NCBI RefSeq assembly: GCF_000313915.1 | Contig: NZ_AMYT01000011.1 | Coordinates: 1-64,000, forward strand | Length of the DNA: 64,000 bases | From: Catellicoccus marimammalium M35/04/3 | Lineage (GTDB): Bacteria > Bacillota > Bacilli > Lactobacillales > Catellicoccaceae | Direction: 5' to 3' | Shown: piece after piece, positions 46,865-57,224 of the stretch | How positions within the stretch are numbered: position 1 is the first letter of the stretch | How the letters are laid out: each line of letters begins with the position of its first letter | The notes under the pieces: model-generated | Told to the model about the DNA's origin: nothing | Databases searched by the model: none | What the model saw: only the letters and a program-made list of their open reading frames with translations | Program-made: the position numbers and the translations under genes

Positions 46865-47222
46865 TGCACAAAAACAAGCTTTTTTAAATGCAATGCGCAT
46901 GCAAGAAAATAAAGATGAATCTTCAAAAGGAGAAGATGTTACCGTATCATCCACAGTCTCTACAGACAAAGTAGAAACCGCGGAAGATAAGAAAGAAACT
47001 TCTACAGAAAGAATTAATGGTCTACTACATCGACTATATGATGAATTAGCTACTTTACAAAGTTATCGTAGCGATGAGTATACAAAAGAAAGTTGGATGA
47101 ATTTTTATCAAGCCTATGCGTATGCACTTTCGGTTTATGAAATGCCAAAACCAACAGAACATGAATTGACAGAGGCAATGGATAAATTAACAAAGGCCAA
47201 AAATCAATTGGTAAGTCATTAG
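46848..47222 (+). CDS. Hypothetical protein downstream of LCP gene
   Basis: A 124-residue soluble protein. The N terminus (MNKMDDAQKQAFLNAM) and a Ser/Thr/Glu-rich low-complexity middle lead to a helical C-terminal half (about 55-124) with FIVAR-like character (SWMNFYQAYAYALSVYE, LTEAMDKLTKAKNQL). No signal peptide. AGAAGGAGGAATGGGC precedes the ATG inside the LCP reading frame, so translation is coupled. No family is recognised. A terminator follows. Confidence 0.75.
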   Translation: MNKMDDAQKQAFLNAMRMQENKDESSKGEDVTVSSTVSTDKVETAEDKKETSTERINGLLHRLYDELATLQSYRSDEYTKESWMNFYQAYAYALSVYEMPKPTEHELTEAMDKLTKAKNQLVSH

Positions 47223-47228
47223 CCTTTA

Positions 47229-47273
47229 CTGAAAAAGAAATTGTACAGAAAGATGTACAATTTCTTTTTTTTA
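47229..47273 (+). terminator. Terminator of LCP operon
   Basis: AAAGAAATTGTAC and GTACAATTTCTTT pair perfectly around AGAAAGAT, followed by a T-run. Confidence 0.92.
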
Positions 47274-47380
47274 TTAGAAAAAATCGAGAAAAATTAAGAA
47301 AAATAAACAGAAAGGTATATAAAGGAAGAAAACTATGCTATCCTAAAAAGGCAAAAGAATGAAAATAGGAGAAATATCGT

Positions 47381-48274
47381 ATGAAAAAAATGCAATATAT
47401 TGTCGCTACTTTAGGATTAGCTAGCGTTTTCCTTTTATCTGGTTGTGGGCAGTCTTCTTCTTCTAGTTCTTCTTCTAGTTCAGAATCAGCACAAGAACAA
47501 ACGGTAAATTCTTTAGTAGAAATCAAAAATGATTTAGAAGAAGATTCTTATAATCAAGCCAAAGAAAAATTAGATGAGGCCTTGAAAAAAGATCCAGATA
47601 ATAAAGATTTAAAAGCAGCCAAAGAGCAAGTAGATTTGTATATGAAAGCCAAAGAAGCTTATCGTGAAGGTCGTTACGATGTAGCATTAGATAATGCTAA
47701 AAAAGTATGCAAAGTAGAATCTGGTTTAGAATTAATGGATAGTAAAGCTAAAGATCTAGAAACGAAAGCTAAAGATGAATTAGCAGAGAAACAACAAAAA
47801 TCAAAAGAGAAAAAAGTACAAAAAAGAGAACAAGCAGCCACAAAAGCCGCCAATGTTTCTAATTCAAAATGGAATGGCACAAAACAAGCGGAATTAGGGA
47901 ATTTAATGACGCAATGGAGTGCTTCAATGGGACAAGATTATTCAAAAGTTGGATTTTCTGAATATGTAGGTAATATGGGATGCTCTGTTTCTGATTTCCA
48001 AAATGGTTCTGCAACCTTATATGTGAGTGGACAACCTGTTACGGTAACGTTAGGTAATCAAGAAGCAGGAAGCAGCTATCATATTGTAGGTGCTTATGAT
48101 GGAATGACAAATAATGGGGATGATACTACTTACTTATTTGCGATCCATAATGGACAAGGAGTAGTTCTTGTTTCACAAAATTCAGATTATATTGAATCTA
48201 ATACTGTAGATTCTTACTTTACACCAACGAAAAATCAAAATTTAAGCAGTCGTTTTGCTAATTTAGTCGGTTAG
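47381..48274 (+). CDS. DUF4767-type lipoprotein
   Basis: A 297-residue lipoprotein with signal and lipobox LLSGC (Cys about 22), then a Ser-rich linker. Residues about 40-165 are helical with TPR-like spacing (YNQAKEKLDEALKKDPDNKDL, YRVGRY-like repeats) and a Lys/Glu coiled coil. The C-terminal domain (from SKWNGTKQAELGNLMTQWSASMGQDY) matches the DUF4767 pattern found in lactic acid bacterial lipoproteins. Role unknown. It is monocistronic and converges with another lipoprotein gene across a shared terminator. Confidence 0.85.
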   Translation: MKKMQYIVATLGLASVFLLSGCGQSSSSSSSSSSESAQEQTVNSLVEIKNDLEEDSYNQAKEKLDEALKKDPDNKDLKAAKEQVDLYMKAKEAYREGRYDVALDNAKKVCKVESGLELMDSKAKDLETKAKDELAEKQQKSKEKKVQKREQAATKAANVSNSKWNGTKQAELGNLMTQWSASMGQDYSKVGFSEYVGNMGCSVSDFQNGSATLYVSGQPVTVTLGNQEAGSSYHIVGAYDGMTNNGDDTTYLFAIHNGQGVVLVSQNSDYIESNTVDSYFTPTKNQNLSSRFANLVG

Positions 48275-48283
48275 TTTGCAATA

Positions 48284-48315
48284 AAAAAAGACCTCAGATT
48301 AGAGGTCTTTTTTTA
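48284..48315. terminator. Bidirectional terminator between two lipoprotein genes
   Basis: AAAAAGACCTC and GAGGTCTTTTT pair around AGATTA with A- and T-runs on both sides. Confidence 0.92.
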
Positions 48316-48318
48316 TTT

Positions 48319-48993
48319 TTAGTCATCATAACTAGATTCTGCTTCAAAATCAGATTCAGAATCTACGACTTTACCATCTTTTGCCGTTAAGGTAATTTCT
48401 TTTTCGTTTTGTTCATTTTTACGATCTTTTTGGAAAGTTACACTATATACAGGAGTATTATCATCAACTTTTAAAGTCCACTCTGTTGCCTTCATATCAG
48501 TATCTGCGTTCTTTTTCGCAATTTCAATGGCTTGTTTTGGTGAAGTTTTGATTTCTTTTAATGGTAATACTTCGTGGTCTTTATTTTCTTGTTCATTTTC
48601 TTCTGTACGTTGAAGTTCTTTGTTCATTTTATCGGCGTTAATTACCCAAGTTACTTCTTTCTTAGCAGAAGAGTTAATTCCTTCCATTTTATAAACAGGA
48701 GTTTGATTTTCTGTTTCAAATTTGACTTCAGTCAATTGGTATCCTTTGTTTTTCTTTTGGAAGGCTTTATTTAATTGTTCTGGAGTCGCAACGTATTTTG
48801 CTGCATCAGCTTTTGTGGTTTGATTTCCAGATTGAGCTTTGCTATCTTTTGTTTCTTCTTTTGTCGATTTTGTTGTTTGCTCTACGCTGCTAGAAGAAGA
48901 TTCTTTGTGTTCCTCTTCTTTTTTATCTCCACAACCGACTAAAGCAACACTCAATAAGCCGACCATGCCAATTCCTAACCATTTCTTTTTCAT
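48319..48993 (-). CDS. PepSY-like lipoprotein
   Basis: A 224-residue lipoprotein with signal and lipobox LVGCG (Cys about 21) and a Ser/Lys/Glu linker (about 25-65). Two similar domains follow: the first around EVKFETENQTPVYKMEGI, the second (KQAIEIAKKNADTDMKATEWTL...TPVYSVTFQK) with the PepSY pattern. PepSY proteins are often peptidase modulators or wall-associated inhibitors; the function here is unknown. It begins after AAAGGAGAAAAG on the minus strand and is monocistronic. Confidence 0.85.
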   Translation of the reverse strand: MKKKWLGIGMVGLLSVALVGCGDKKEEEHKESSSSSVEQTTKSTKEETKDSKAQSGNQTTKADAAKYVATPEQLNKAFQKKNKGYQLTEVKFETENQTPVYKMEGINSSAKKEVTWVINADKMNKELQRTEENEQENKDHEVLPLKEIKTSPKQAIEIAKKNADTDMKATEWTLKVDDNTPVYSVTFQKDRKNEQNEKEITLTAKDGKVVDSESDFEAESSYDD

Positions 48994-49106
48994 TTTTCTT
49001 TTCTCCTTTATGTACTAGGTTTCTTGAAACAAGTTCAATATAACATGAAAAAAGAATAAAGAGATAATTATCCTATCTCTTTATTCTTTCTTTTAATCTT
49101 TTCTTA

Positions 49107-50474
49107 TTAATTTTTTCGAGTTAGAGAAACAACCGCTTCTGCTCTAGCTGTTTGTGGGAACATATCTACCGATTGGATATATTGTACTTCATAAAGAGAA
49201 GATAAACGATTTAAATCTTTAGCTAAAGTAGAAGGGTTACAGCTTACATAGACTAATTTTGGAATCGGATAAGCTTGTAAAGTATCTAATAGCGTATCAT
49301 CCAATCCTGTGCGTGGTGGATCGACAATCATTCCATCGACAGGAAGACCTTCTTTCACCCATTGTTGAATAATAACTTCAGCTTTTCCAGCTTCGTAGTG
49401 TGTATTATTATTTTCTAATTGTTGGGCATTTTTCTTAGCATTTTCAATCGCACTAGGAATAATATCCATCCCATATACTGCTTTTACATAAGGGGCAACA
49501 GATAATCCAATCGTTCCCACTCCACAATAAGCGTCGATAATGGTATCGTTGGGTTGAACTTGTAACGCTTTACGAACTTCTTCATATAAACGTTCTGTTT
49601 GTACTGTGTTTAATTGGAAGAAAGAGCGAGCAGATAAATCAAAGTGTTGTTCTTCTAAATATTCGCGAATCGTTTCTTTACCCCATAAATGAATGGTTTC
49701 TTCTCCCATAATTAAAGAAGTTTTATCAGGTTGAACATTTTGCATAATAGAAATAATTGCTTCATTACTTTTAGCAATCGCTTGGACGATGCGTTCTAGT
49801 TGCGGCACATTTTTTTTCGTAGTAATTAAAACAACTTGTGCTTCTCTTGTATATTTACTGACACGAACCATTAAAGTTTTAAACAAGCCGCGATGTGTTT
49901 TTTCATCGTAAAAAGAAGCTTCAAAGCGATTTAAAATTTGAAATACACTGTTGGCGATTTCTTGTGTTAATGGATCTTGGACACAACAGTCATCGATTGG
50001 AACGAGCGTATGAGATCCTTCTTGGAATAAGCCCATTTTTCTTTCCTTTTGATAACGCAATTGGAATTGTAATTTGTTACGATAAAAGTAAGGTTCATCC
50101 ATGCCAATGGTTGGACGGATAGAAATATTTTTCGCTCCTTTAGGATAATAGCGTTCTAAAGCTTGTAAAATGACATCTGCTTTAAAAGCAAGTTGTCCCT
50201 CATAAGATAGATGCTGTAATTGACATCCACCACATTTTGCATAATGAGGACAACGAGGTTTCACTCGTTCTTTACTGATAGTTTCAAATTTTACAAGGGT
50301 AGCTTCAACGTAATTTTGCTTGACCTTTGTCACACGAGCAAGTACCGTTTCTTTTGGTAAGGCGTAAGGGATGAAGACTAAAGTTTTTTTATAATAAGCA
50401 ATTCCTTCTCCGTTAATTCCTAGGCGCTTTACTTTTAAACGCAAAGTTTGGTTTAATAGAGATTGATTATTCAT
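49107..50474 (-). CDS. 23S rRNA (uracil-C5)-methyltransferase, RlmCD/RumA family
   Basis: A 455-residue SAM-dependent RNA methyltransferase. An N-terminal TRAM domain (about 8-65) is followed by an iron-sulfur motif CPHYAKCGGCQLQ, a SAM site YCGVGTIGLSVA, the DPPRTGLD motif and the catalytic VSCNPSTLAKDL. In Gram-positives one such enzyme usually makes both m5U747 and m5U1939. It is divergent from recX with a gap of about 55 bp that must hold both promoters. Confidence 0.93.
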   Translation of the reverse strand: MNNQSLLNQTLRLKVKRLGINGEGIAYYKKTLVFIPYALPKETVLARVTKVKQNYVEATLVKFETISKERVKPRCPHYAKCGGCQLQHLSYEGQLAFKADVILQALERYYPKGAKNISIRPTIGMDEPYFYRNKLQFQLRYQKERKMGLFQEGSHTLVPIDDCCVQDPLTQEIANSVFQILNRFEASFYDEKTHRGLFKTLMVRVSKYTREAQVVLITTKKNVPQLERIVQAIAKSNEAIISIMQNVQPDKTSLIMGEETIHLWGKETIREYLEEQHFDLSARSFFQLNTVQTERLYEEVRKALQVQPNDTIIDAYCGVGTIGLSVAPYVKAVYGMDIIPSAIENAKKNAQQLENNNTHYEAGKAEVIIQQWVKEGLPVDGMIVDPPRTGLDDTLLDTLQAYPIPKLVYVSCNPSTLAKDLNRLSSLYEVQYIQSVDMFPQTARAEAVVSLTRKN

Positions 50475-50529
50475 AGTGGATCCTTTCTACAGTTATTTGC
50501 CTTTACTATACCATGAAAGGAGAAAAGAG

Positions 50530-51330
50530 ATGGCAGAAATCTATGAAAAAGTCCAAAAAGTGGAGAAATTAAAGAAAAATTATCGCATCTATTGGCAAAA
50601 TCATGAGCCAATGATTGTTTCAGAAGATTTTTTAGTGCAATACCGCTTATTAAAAGATAAGGAATTCACGCAAGAAGACTTTATTGAAATGAAAAAAAAT
50701 ATGAGTTCTGACCAAGCGTATGAACAAGCCTTACGTTGGATTTCTTATCAAATGCGGACGATTCAAGAAGTCGATCAGTATTTAAAGGAAAAAAATCATA
50801 AGGAGCGTGTGCGAGCAAAAGTGATTCGTCAACTCATCGATTATGGTTGGTTAAACGATTTAGAATATGCACAATGTTATATGCGTACCAAACGAAGAGA
50901 GGGTAAAAAAGGACCACGAGCGATTGCGTATCAGTTAAAAGAAAAAGGGATTTCTGAAAATGATATTTTTTTAAGCCAAAAAGAATATCCAAGAGAAAAA
51001 GAATACGAGAATGCTAAAAAACAAGCCGAAAAATTACAATTGCGCTATCAGAAAAAAAGTATTCGAGAACAAAAAGAAAAAATTCGGCAAAAATTATATC
51101 AAGATGGATTTCAAAGTGACATTATTCAAGAAGTATGTAGCGAATTGGAATTTTCTTTAGAATCAGAATTAGAAAAAATGCGTCCGGTTGCAGATCGATA
51201 TTGGAAAAAGTATCAAAAATATGATGAATACACAAGAAAAGAAAAATTAAAAATGATGCTATATCGTAAAGGATATGCCAGTGATGATATTCAACAGTAT
51301 TTACAAGAAAAAGAAGAGGAGCAAGGATGA
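50530..51330 (+). CDS. recX: Regulatory protein RecX
   Basis: A 266-residue all-helical protein that modulates RecA filaments. The start at 50530 follows AAAGGAGAAAAG; the frame extends upstream into the promoter region without a better start. Repeated three-helix RecX units are visible (ALRWISYQMRTIQEVDQYLKE; VIRQLIDYGWLNDLEYAQCY; RRKGKKGPRAIAYQLKEKGI-like segment; then two further copies). This is the long Gram-positive form. The stop overlaps the mutY start by 4 bp. Confidence 0.92.
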   Translation: MAEIYEKVQKVEKLKKNYRIYWQNHEPMIVSEDFLVQYRLLKDKEFTQEDFIEMKKNMSSDQAYEQALRWISYQMRTIQEVDQYLKEKNHKERVRAKVIRQLIDYGWLNDLEYAQCYMRTKRREGKKGPRAIAYQLKEKGISENDIFLSQKEYPREKEYENAKKQAEKLQLRYQKKSIREQKEKIRQKLYQDGFQSDIIQEVCSELEFSLESELEKMRPVADRYWKKYQKYDEYTRKEKLKMMLYRKGYASDDIQQYLQEKEEEQG

Positions 51331-52400
51331 AAGAACAGTTATTACAATGGTATGATGGGCATAAAAGAGAATTGCCGTGGCGAAGTGATCCTACACCTTA
51401 TCATGTTATGGTATCAGAAATTATGTTACAACAAACTCGAGTTGTGACCGTTTTACCTTATTATCAACGATTTATTGAAGAATTACCGACGATTCAAGCG
51501 TTAGCAGAAGTTTCTGAAGAAAAGTTACATCAACTTTGGGCTGGGTTGGGATACTATTCAAGAGCAAGAAACTTAAAAGTCGCAGCCCAACAAATTCAAG
51601 AATTAGGGTATTTTCCTTCTTCTTATACTGAATTACTTACTTTAAAAGGAATTGGACCTTATACCGCAGGAGCGATTGCGTCCATTGCTTTTCAAGAAGC
51701 AGTTCCAGCAGTAGATGGGAATGTATTACGGGTATATACTCGCTTATATCAAATCAAAGGAGATATCAAAAAGGCACGTACAGTCAATGAAGTTCGTAAA
51801 GTCGTAGAACAAACGATTTCTCATACTCGACCTGGAGACTTTAATCAAGCATTGATGGATCTTGGAAGTGAGATTTGTACTCCAAAATCACCACGTTGTT
51901 TGGATTGTCCTTTACAAGAACAATGTCTTTCTTTCCAACAAAATACCGTACTTGATTTTCCAGAAAAAGGGAAAAAGATAGAGAAAAAAGAAGAGTATTT
52001 TGTGGCTATGGCATACCATAATGAAAACGGAGAGTATTACTTCTTACCGCCAAAAGAAAAAGGATTGTTACAAAATATGCGCCTTTTTCCATTAGAAGAA
52101 GTTTCTAAAGAAAAGTTTATGTCTTTTGAGCGTTACTATAGTGAAAAAGGACAAGTTTCTTTATTGGAGCCATCTACTCCTTATCTTTCTTCTTTGGCGA
52201 CAAATCAAGAAGAGTGGCACTATGCAGGGGAAGTGAAACATATTTTTACCCATAAAGTATGGCATATTTTAGTGTTAACTCAAAAAGTAAAAGAATCCAC
52301 AGATTTTGGTGGATATCAATTAAATCAAGTTCCATTTGCACTTTGTAAATTACAAGAAAAGATGAATCAATGTATTGAAAAAAGCGAAAAAGGAAAATAG
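51327..52400 (+). CDS. mutY: A/G-specific adenine glycosylase
   Basis: A 357-residue base-excision enzyme removing A mispaired with 8-oxoG. The catalytic Glu lies in SEIMLQQTRV, followed by helix-hairpin-helix LKGIGPYTAGAIASIAF and the catalytic Asp in AVDGNVLRVY. The [4Fe-4S] loop CTPKSPRCLDCPLQEQC has the C-x6-C-x2-C-x5-C spacing. A C-terminal MutT-like 8-oxoG recognition domain (about 225-357) completes the protein. Translation is coupled to recX. Confidence 0.95.
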   Translation: MKEQLLQWYDGHKRELPWRSDPTPYHVMVSEIMLQQTRVVTVLPYYQRFIEELPTIQALAEVSEEKLHQLWAGLGYYSRARNLKVAAQQIQELGYFPSSYTELLTLKGIGPYTAGAIASIAFQEAVPAVDGNVLRVYTRLYQIKGDIKKARTVNEVRKVVEQTISHTRPGDFNQALMDLGSEICTPKSPRCLDCPLQEQCLSFQQNTVLDFPEKGKKIEKKEEYFVAMAYHNENGEYYFLPPKEKGLLQNMRLFPLEEVSKEKFMSFERYYSEKGQVSLLEPSTPYLSSLATNQEEWHYAGEVKHIFTHKVWHILVLTQKVKESTDFGGYQLNQVPFALCKLQEKMNQCIEKSEKGK

Positions 52401-52468
52401 ACAGAAGCACGAACTTTCGATATAATAATCAAGAATGAACGATATTCTGTTAGAAAGAAGGGTAAAGG

Positions 52469-53002
52469 ATGCACGTTCCAAAAGAAGGTGACATCATTAC
52501 CATCCAAAGTTATAAACATGACGGTAGCTTGCATCGCACTTGGCGAGACACCATGGTCTTAAAAACAAGTGAGAATTCCATTATTGGTGTAAACGATCAT
52601 ACATTAGTAACTGAAGCCAACGGTAGACGTTGGGTTACACGTGAACCTGCCATTGTCTACTTTCACAAAAAATATTGGTTTAACATTGTCGCGATGATTC
52701 GCGAACGTGGAGTATCTTACTACTGTAATTTAGCTTCCCCATATGTTTTAGATGCAGAGGCGTTAAAATATATCGATTATGATTTAGATATCAAAGTATT
52801 CCCAGATGGAGAAAAACGCCTCCTTGATGTAGACGAGTATGAAATTCATCGACGTCAAATGCATTATTCCAAGGAAATAGACTATATTTTAAAAGAAAAT
52901 GTCAAAATTTTAGTCGATTGGATTAATCATCATAAAGGACCTTTCTCTCAAGAATATGTAGATATTTGGTATGATCGTTACAAGCAACTGTCGAGAAAAT
53001 AA
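52469..53002 (+). CDS. DUF402-family nucleoside tri/diphosphatase
   Basis: A 177-residue cytoplasmic protein. The core [29 protein letters not shown] and [21 protein letters not shown] with conserved Asp/Glu/Lys metal- and phosphate-binding positions matches DUF402 (Ntdp-type) phosphatases that hydrolyse nucleoside tri- and diphosphates. AAAGAAGGGTAAAGG precedes the ATG. It is downstream of mutY by 68 bp and followed by a terminator. Confidence 0.9.
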   Translation: MHVPKEGDIITIQSYKHDGSLHRTWRDTMVLKTSENSIIGVNDHTLVTEANGRRWVTREPAIVYFHKKYWFNIVAMIRERGVSYYCNLASPYVLDAEALKYIDYDLDIKVFPDGEKRLLDVDEYEIHRRQMHYSKEIDYILKENVKILVDWINHHKGPFSQEYVDIWYDRYKQLSRK

Positions 53003-53024
53003 GTTTTGATGGGTGATTTTTATG

Positions 53025-53056
53025 AAAAAAGGTTAGTCTTTACTAGCCTTTTTTTG
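53025..53056 (+). terminator. Terminator after DUF402 gene
   Basis: AAAAAGGTTAGT and ACTAGCCTTTTT pair with one G-U around CTTT, followed by a T-run. Confidence 0.85.
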
Positions 53057-53085
53057 TATAATGAAAAAAAGAAAAGGAGGCATCT

Positions 53086-54216
53086 ATGTTTGAAAAATTC
53101 AATAAATCGAATCTTTTATTTTGGTCGTTAGAATTATTGATTTTGGCATCTTTAATTTTTGTTTCGACAAAGATTAAATTTCTTTTCCAGCCAATTTCAG
53201 CATTTTGTTCGACCTTGTTTGCTCCTTTGTTGCTTGCTGGATTTTTATATTATATTACGAATCCATTAGTAACATTATTAGAGCGCTTTAAAATCAAGCG
53301 AATTATTGGAATTGCAATTGTTTTTCTATTGTTAATTGGCATTATTAGTCTTTCTGTATCTACTTTTATCCCAAGCTTGATTGCTCAATTGGTAGATTTA
53401 TCAAAAAATATTCCTTCAGTGATGGGAGATTTACAAGATTTCTTTGCTAAAATTAGCCATGAGCCATGGATGAAAGAATTAAACATTGATCAATATTTGC
53501 ATAAATTTGATATTTCGATTGCTAAAACGATCAAAGGATTATTAGTGACGATTAGTTCTGGACTAGGAAATCTATTATCTTCATTGACCAGTATGGTGAT
53601 GATGATGATTACTGTGCCTTTTATTTTGTTTTACATGCTAAAAGATGGTCATAAAATGATTCCAGGAATTCGTAAACATTTGCCAAAAAGTATTCGTGAT
53701 GACATTGCTAACTTATTACATAAAATGAGTGATACTTTATCTTCTTATATTAGTGGACAAGCGATGGAATGTGTGTTTGTAGCACTTTGCACCTTTGTTG
53801 GTTATGAATTAATTGGTATTCCTTATGCCTTTTTATTAGCGGTTATTGCCGGGCTAACAAACATGGTTCCTTACCTAGGGCCTTATTTGGGATTGGCACC
53901 AGCAATGTTTGTTACTGTATTCCATTCTCCATGGAAAGCCGTTTTATGTGCTGTAGTGGTTTTAATCGTCCAACAAATTGATGGAAATATTATTTATCCA
54001 AATGTCATTGGAAAGAGTTTAGATATACATCCTTTAACAATTATTATTATTTTACTTGTTGCAGGAAATATCGCTGGGGTATTAGGAATGATTTTAGGAG
54101 TTCCTTTCTATGCGATTGTTAAGGTGATTGTGAAGTCATTTTTACAGATTTACCGAATTCACAAGCAGCAGCAACGAGAAGATGCTTTAGTTAAAGGAAT
54201 TAATGGAGAAGAGTAA
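53086..54216 (+). CDS. AI-2E family transporter
   Basis: A 376-residue membrane protein with about eight helices in the order typical of the AI-2E (PerM/TqsA/YdiK) family. Conserved parts are the helix pair around LLAGFLYYITNP, a long extracellular domain with the DLSKNIPSVMGDLQ segment, and C-terminal GLTNMVPYLGPYLGLAPA and NIAGVLGMILGVPFYAI. Members export small molecules or ions; the substrate is unknown. AAAAGGAGGCATCT precedes the ATG. Confidence 0.93.
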   Translation: MFEKFNKSNLLFWSLELLILASLIFVSTKIKFLFQPISAFCSTLFAPLLLAGFLYYITNPLVTLLERFKIKRIIGIAIVFLLLIGIISLSVSTFIPSLIAQLVDLSKNIPSVMGDLQDFFAKISHEPWMKELNIDQYLHKFDISIAKTIKGLLVTISSGLGNLLSSLTSMVMMMITVPFILFYMLKDGHKMIPGIRKHLPKSIRDDIANLLHKMSDTLSSYISGQAMECVFVALCTFVGYELIGIPYAFLLAVIAGLTNMVPYLGPYLGLAPAMFVTVFHSPWKAVLCAVVVLIVQQIDGNIIYPNVIGKSLDIHPLTIIIILLVAGNIAGVLGMILGVPFYAIVKVIVKSFLQIYRIHKQQQREDALVKGINGEE

Positions 54217-54240
54217 GGGGTACGCCTCTTACTTTTTTGT
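54210..54240 (+). terminator. Terminator of AI-2E gene
   Basis: AGTAAG...CTTACT with inner GGG/CC pairing around GTACG, then TTTTTT; the left arm overlaps the stop codon. Confidence 0.75.
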
Positions 54241-54282
54241 GTTATAATAACGATAAAATGAATAAAAAGTGAGGAATGTGAA

Positions 54283-55614
54283 ATGCCAGACGGAGACAGT
54301 CATTCGATTTTATTCGAATTGGTATTATTAGTCGTCTTAACATTAATTAATGCTTTTTTTGCTGCAGCAGAAATGGCGATGGTGCAAGTGAACCATAATC
54401 GCTTAGAGCAGCAATCAGAGCAAGGAGATAAAAAAGCAACGTTGATCTTGAAAATTTTAAAAGAACCAACGAACTTTTTATCAACGATTCAAGTAGGAAT
54501 TACGGTCGTTACTTTGCTATCAGGGGCCTCTTTAGCAGATTCGATTGCGAAGATGATTGCGCCTTTATTAGGAGGTTCTACAGCAGCGTATCAAATCTCT
54601 CAAGTGATTGCGATGATTATTTTGACGTATATCTCCATTGTTTTTGGAGAATTATACCCAAAACGTATTGCTATGAATTGTCCCGACCAAGTCGCTCGTT
54701 TTGTTGTTCAACCGATTCGTTGGTTGAGTATTTTAGCGAAGCCTTTTGTTTGGTTATTGTCAAAATCAATCGATGTGTTGTCTAAATTAACACCGATGAA
54801 ATTTGATGATGCAGAAAACAAAATGACGCGTGATGAAATGCGCTACTTATTAGAAAATGAAGGAGCAGGCATTTTAGATCATGAAGAACTAGAAATGGTC
54901 CAAGGGGTATTTTCTTTAGATTCAATGAAAGCAAAAGAAGTGATGGTACCACGACCAGATATGTTTATGATTGATGTAGAAGAAGACCAAAAAGAAAGTG
55001 TCCGTAAAATTTTAGAAGAACGATATTCAAGAATTCCTGTCTATCAAGAAGACCGTGATAATGTGATTGGTATTGTTCATACAAAACGTATTTTAAATGC
55101 GGCATATCAAGTAGGATTTGAAAATTTCCAATTAAAAGATGTGATGCAAGAGCCTTTATTTGTGCCTGAAACTATTTTTGCCGATGATTTATTGTATGAA
55201 TTCAAGCGTACACAAAATCAAATGGCTATTGTTTTAGATGAATATGGTAGCACAGTAGGGTTGGTTACTTTGGAAGATTTATTAGAAGAGATTGTAGGCG
55301 AAATTGATGATGAAAGTGATGAAATTGATTGTCTATATAAGAAAATCTCAGAAAATGAATATTTAATCCAAGGACGCATGACAATTAATGAATTTAATGA
55401 TATTTTCCATCAAAAATTAGAGATGGATGAAGTAGATACTATGGCAGGATATTTAATTTCTGCTTTAGGTGTAATCCCAGAAGAAGGAGAACACTTAAGC
55501 TATGAGGTGGATCATTTAATTTTAACTACAGAAGTAATTGAAGATGCACGTATCATTGAATTAAAAGTGAAATTTTTAGAAGAAGAAAAAATAGTAGAGG
55601 AAGAGGAAAACTAA
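54283..55614 (+). CDS. CNNM/CorC-family (hemolysin-like) transporter with CBS domains
   Basis: A 443-residue membrane protein. The N-terminal DUF21/CNNM domain has about four helices ([40 protein letters not shown]). A tandem CBS pair follows ([62 protein letters not shown]). The C-terminal CorC_HlyC domain begins near [14 protein letters not shown]. Family members are implicated in Mg2+/Co2+ efflux. The stop abuts the prfC start by 1 bp, suggesting coexpression. Confidence 0.94.
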   Translation: MPDGDSHSILFELVLLVVLTLINAFFAAAEMAMVQVNHNRLEQQSEQGDKKATLILKILKEPTNFLSTIQVGITVVTLLSGASLADSIAKMIAPLLGGSTAAYQISQVIAMIILTYISIVFGELYPKRIAMNCPDQVARFVVQPIRWLSILAKPFVWLLSKSIDVLSKLTPMKFDDAENKMTRDEMRYLLENEGAGILDHEELEMVQGVFSLDSMKAKEVMVPRPDMFMIDVEEDQKESVRKILEERYSRIPVYQEDRDNVIGIVHTKRILNAAYQVGFENFQLKDVMQEPLFVPETIFADDLLYEFKRTQNQMAIVLDEYGSTVGLVTLEDLLEEIVGEIDDESDEIDCLYKKISENEYLIQGRMTINEFNDIFHQKLEMDEVDTMAGYLISALGVIPEEGEHLSYEVDHLILTTEVIEDARIIELKVKFLEEEKIVEEEEN

Positions 55615-55615
55615 T

Positions 55616-57193
55616 ATGAGTCATTTGCAAGAAGAAGTACAACGTCGCCGTACTTTTGCGATTATTTCCCACCCCGATGCGGGGAAAACAACCATTACTG
55701 AACAATTATTATTGTTTGGTGGCGCAATTCGTGAAGCAGGGACAGTTAAAGGGAAGAAAACTGGAAACTTTGCGAAATCAGACTGGATGGATATTGAAAA
55801 ACAAAGAGGGATTTCAGTAACGAGCTCTGTGATGCAATTTGATTATGATGGGAAACGCGTTAATATCCTAGATACCCCAGGGCACGAAGATTTTTCTGAA
55901 GATACTTATCGTACATTGATGGCGGTAGATAGTGCAGTCATGGTTATCGATAGCGCAAAAGGGATTGAAGCACAAACAAAGAAATTATTTGAAGTTTGTA
56001 GTATGCGTGGAATTCCTATTTTTACTTTTATTAATAAATTAGACCGCGATGGACGTGAACCGTTAGATCTTGTCGCAGAATTAGAAGAAGTATTAGGTAT
56101 TGATGCTTATCCAATGAATTGGCCTATTGGTATGGGAAAAGGATTAAAAGGATTATTCGATGTTTACCATAAACGTGTAGAACTACATCGTCCAGAAGAA
56201 TATGGATCAGAAGAGCGTTTTATTCCTTTAAATGAAGAGATGGATATTCCAGAAGACCATCCATTGCATCAAGATAGTGTTTACACTCAAGCAAAAGAAG
56301 ATATTGAATTATTACTAGAAGCAGGAAACGAATTCTCTGAAGAAGCGATTGCGAAAGGAAAATTAACGCCTGTCTTCTTTGGCTCTGCGTTAACTAACTT
56401 TGGAGTGCAAACGTTTTTAGAAACTTATCTACAATTTGCGCCTGCTCCATCAAGTCACTTAGACGAAGAAGGAGAAGAAATTCAACCGGAAGATGAACGC
56501 TTCTCAGGATTTGTCTTTAAAATCCAAGCAAATATGAACCCTGCCCACCGTGACCGTATTGCTTTTGTTCGCATTTGTTCTGGAGAGTTTGAACGTGGCA
56601 TGGATGTTACTTTATGCCGTACACAAAAGAAAATGCGTTTAAATAACTCTACACAATTTATGGCGGATAGTCGTGAAACTGTAGAAAATGCCGTTGCCGG
56701 AGATATTATTGGGTTATATGATACTGGGAATTTCCAAATTGGAGATACATTGTATACGGGTAAAACTCCAATTCAATATGAAAAATTACCGCAGTTCACA
56801 CCTGAAATCTTTATGAAGGTCTCAGCTAAAAATGTTATGAAGCAAAAATCATTCCATAAAGGAATTCAACAATTAGTTCAAGAAGGTGCCATTCAGTTAT
56901 ACACTACTTACTTAACGAATGAATATATTTTAGGGGCAGTAGGTCAACTACAATTTGAAGTATTCCAACATCGTATGCAAAATGAATACAATACAGAAGT
57001 CATTATGACACCGATGGGGAATAAAATGGCTCGTTGGATTAATGAAGAAGATTTAGATGAAAAAATGAGTTCTAGTCGTAACATTTTAGCTAAAGATCGC
57101 TTTGGTCAACCATTATTCTTATTTGAAAATCAATACGCAATGAATTGGTTCCAAGATAAGTATCCAGATGTAGAACTGAAAAAATTATTATAA
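55616..57193 (+). CDS. prfC: Peptide chain release factor 3
   Basis: A 525-residue translational GTPase that recycles RF1/RF2 from the ribosome. G-motifs: [14 protein letters not shown] (G1), a switch region with [29 protein letters not shown] (G3) and INKLDRD (G4). The C-terminal RF3 domain ([21 protein letters not shown]) is present. The length is standard. It starts directly after the CNNM gene and ends at a bidirectional terminator. Confidence 0.97.
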   Translation: MSHLQEEVQRRRTFAIISHPDAGKTTITEQLLLFGGAIREAGTVKGKKTGNFAKSDWMDIEKQRGISVTSSVMQFDYDGKRVNILDTPGHEDFSEDTYRTLMAVDSAVMVIDSAKGIEAQTKKLFEVCSMRGIPIFTFINKLDRDGREPLDLVAELEEVLGIDAYPMNWPIGMGKGLKGLFDVYHKRVELHRPEEYGSEERFIPLNEEMDIPEDHPLHQDSVYTQAKEDIELLLEAGNEFSEEAIAKGKLTPVFFGSALTNFGVQTFLETYLQFAPAPSSHLDEEGEEIQPEDERFSGFVFKIQANMNPAHRDRIAFVRICSGEFERGMDVTLCRTQKKMRLNNSTQFMADSRETVENAVAGDIIGLYDTGNFQIGDTLYTGKTPIQYEKLPQFTPEIFMKVSAKNVMKQKSFHKGIQQLVQEGAIQLYTTYLTNEYILGAVGQLQFEVFQHRMQNEYNTEVIMTPMGNKMARWINEEDLDEKMSSSRNILAKDRFGQPLFLFENQYAMNWFQDKYPDVELKKLL

Positions 57194-57196
57194 AAA

Positions 57197-57224
57197 GAAG
57201 CTCCCTATTTAGGGAGCTTTTTCC
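57197..57224. terminator. Bidirectional terminator between prfC and small minus-strand gene
   Basis: AAGCTCCCTA and TAGGGAGCTT (57199-57220) pair around TT, with A- and T-runs; it overlaps the end of the convergent gene. Confidence 0.9.

Noticed and set aside
54213-54234. AGGGGTA within the AI-2E terminator as an array member
   Set aside because: The Gs are part of the terminator stem rather than an apical loop; chance match.
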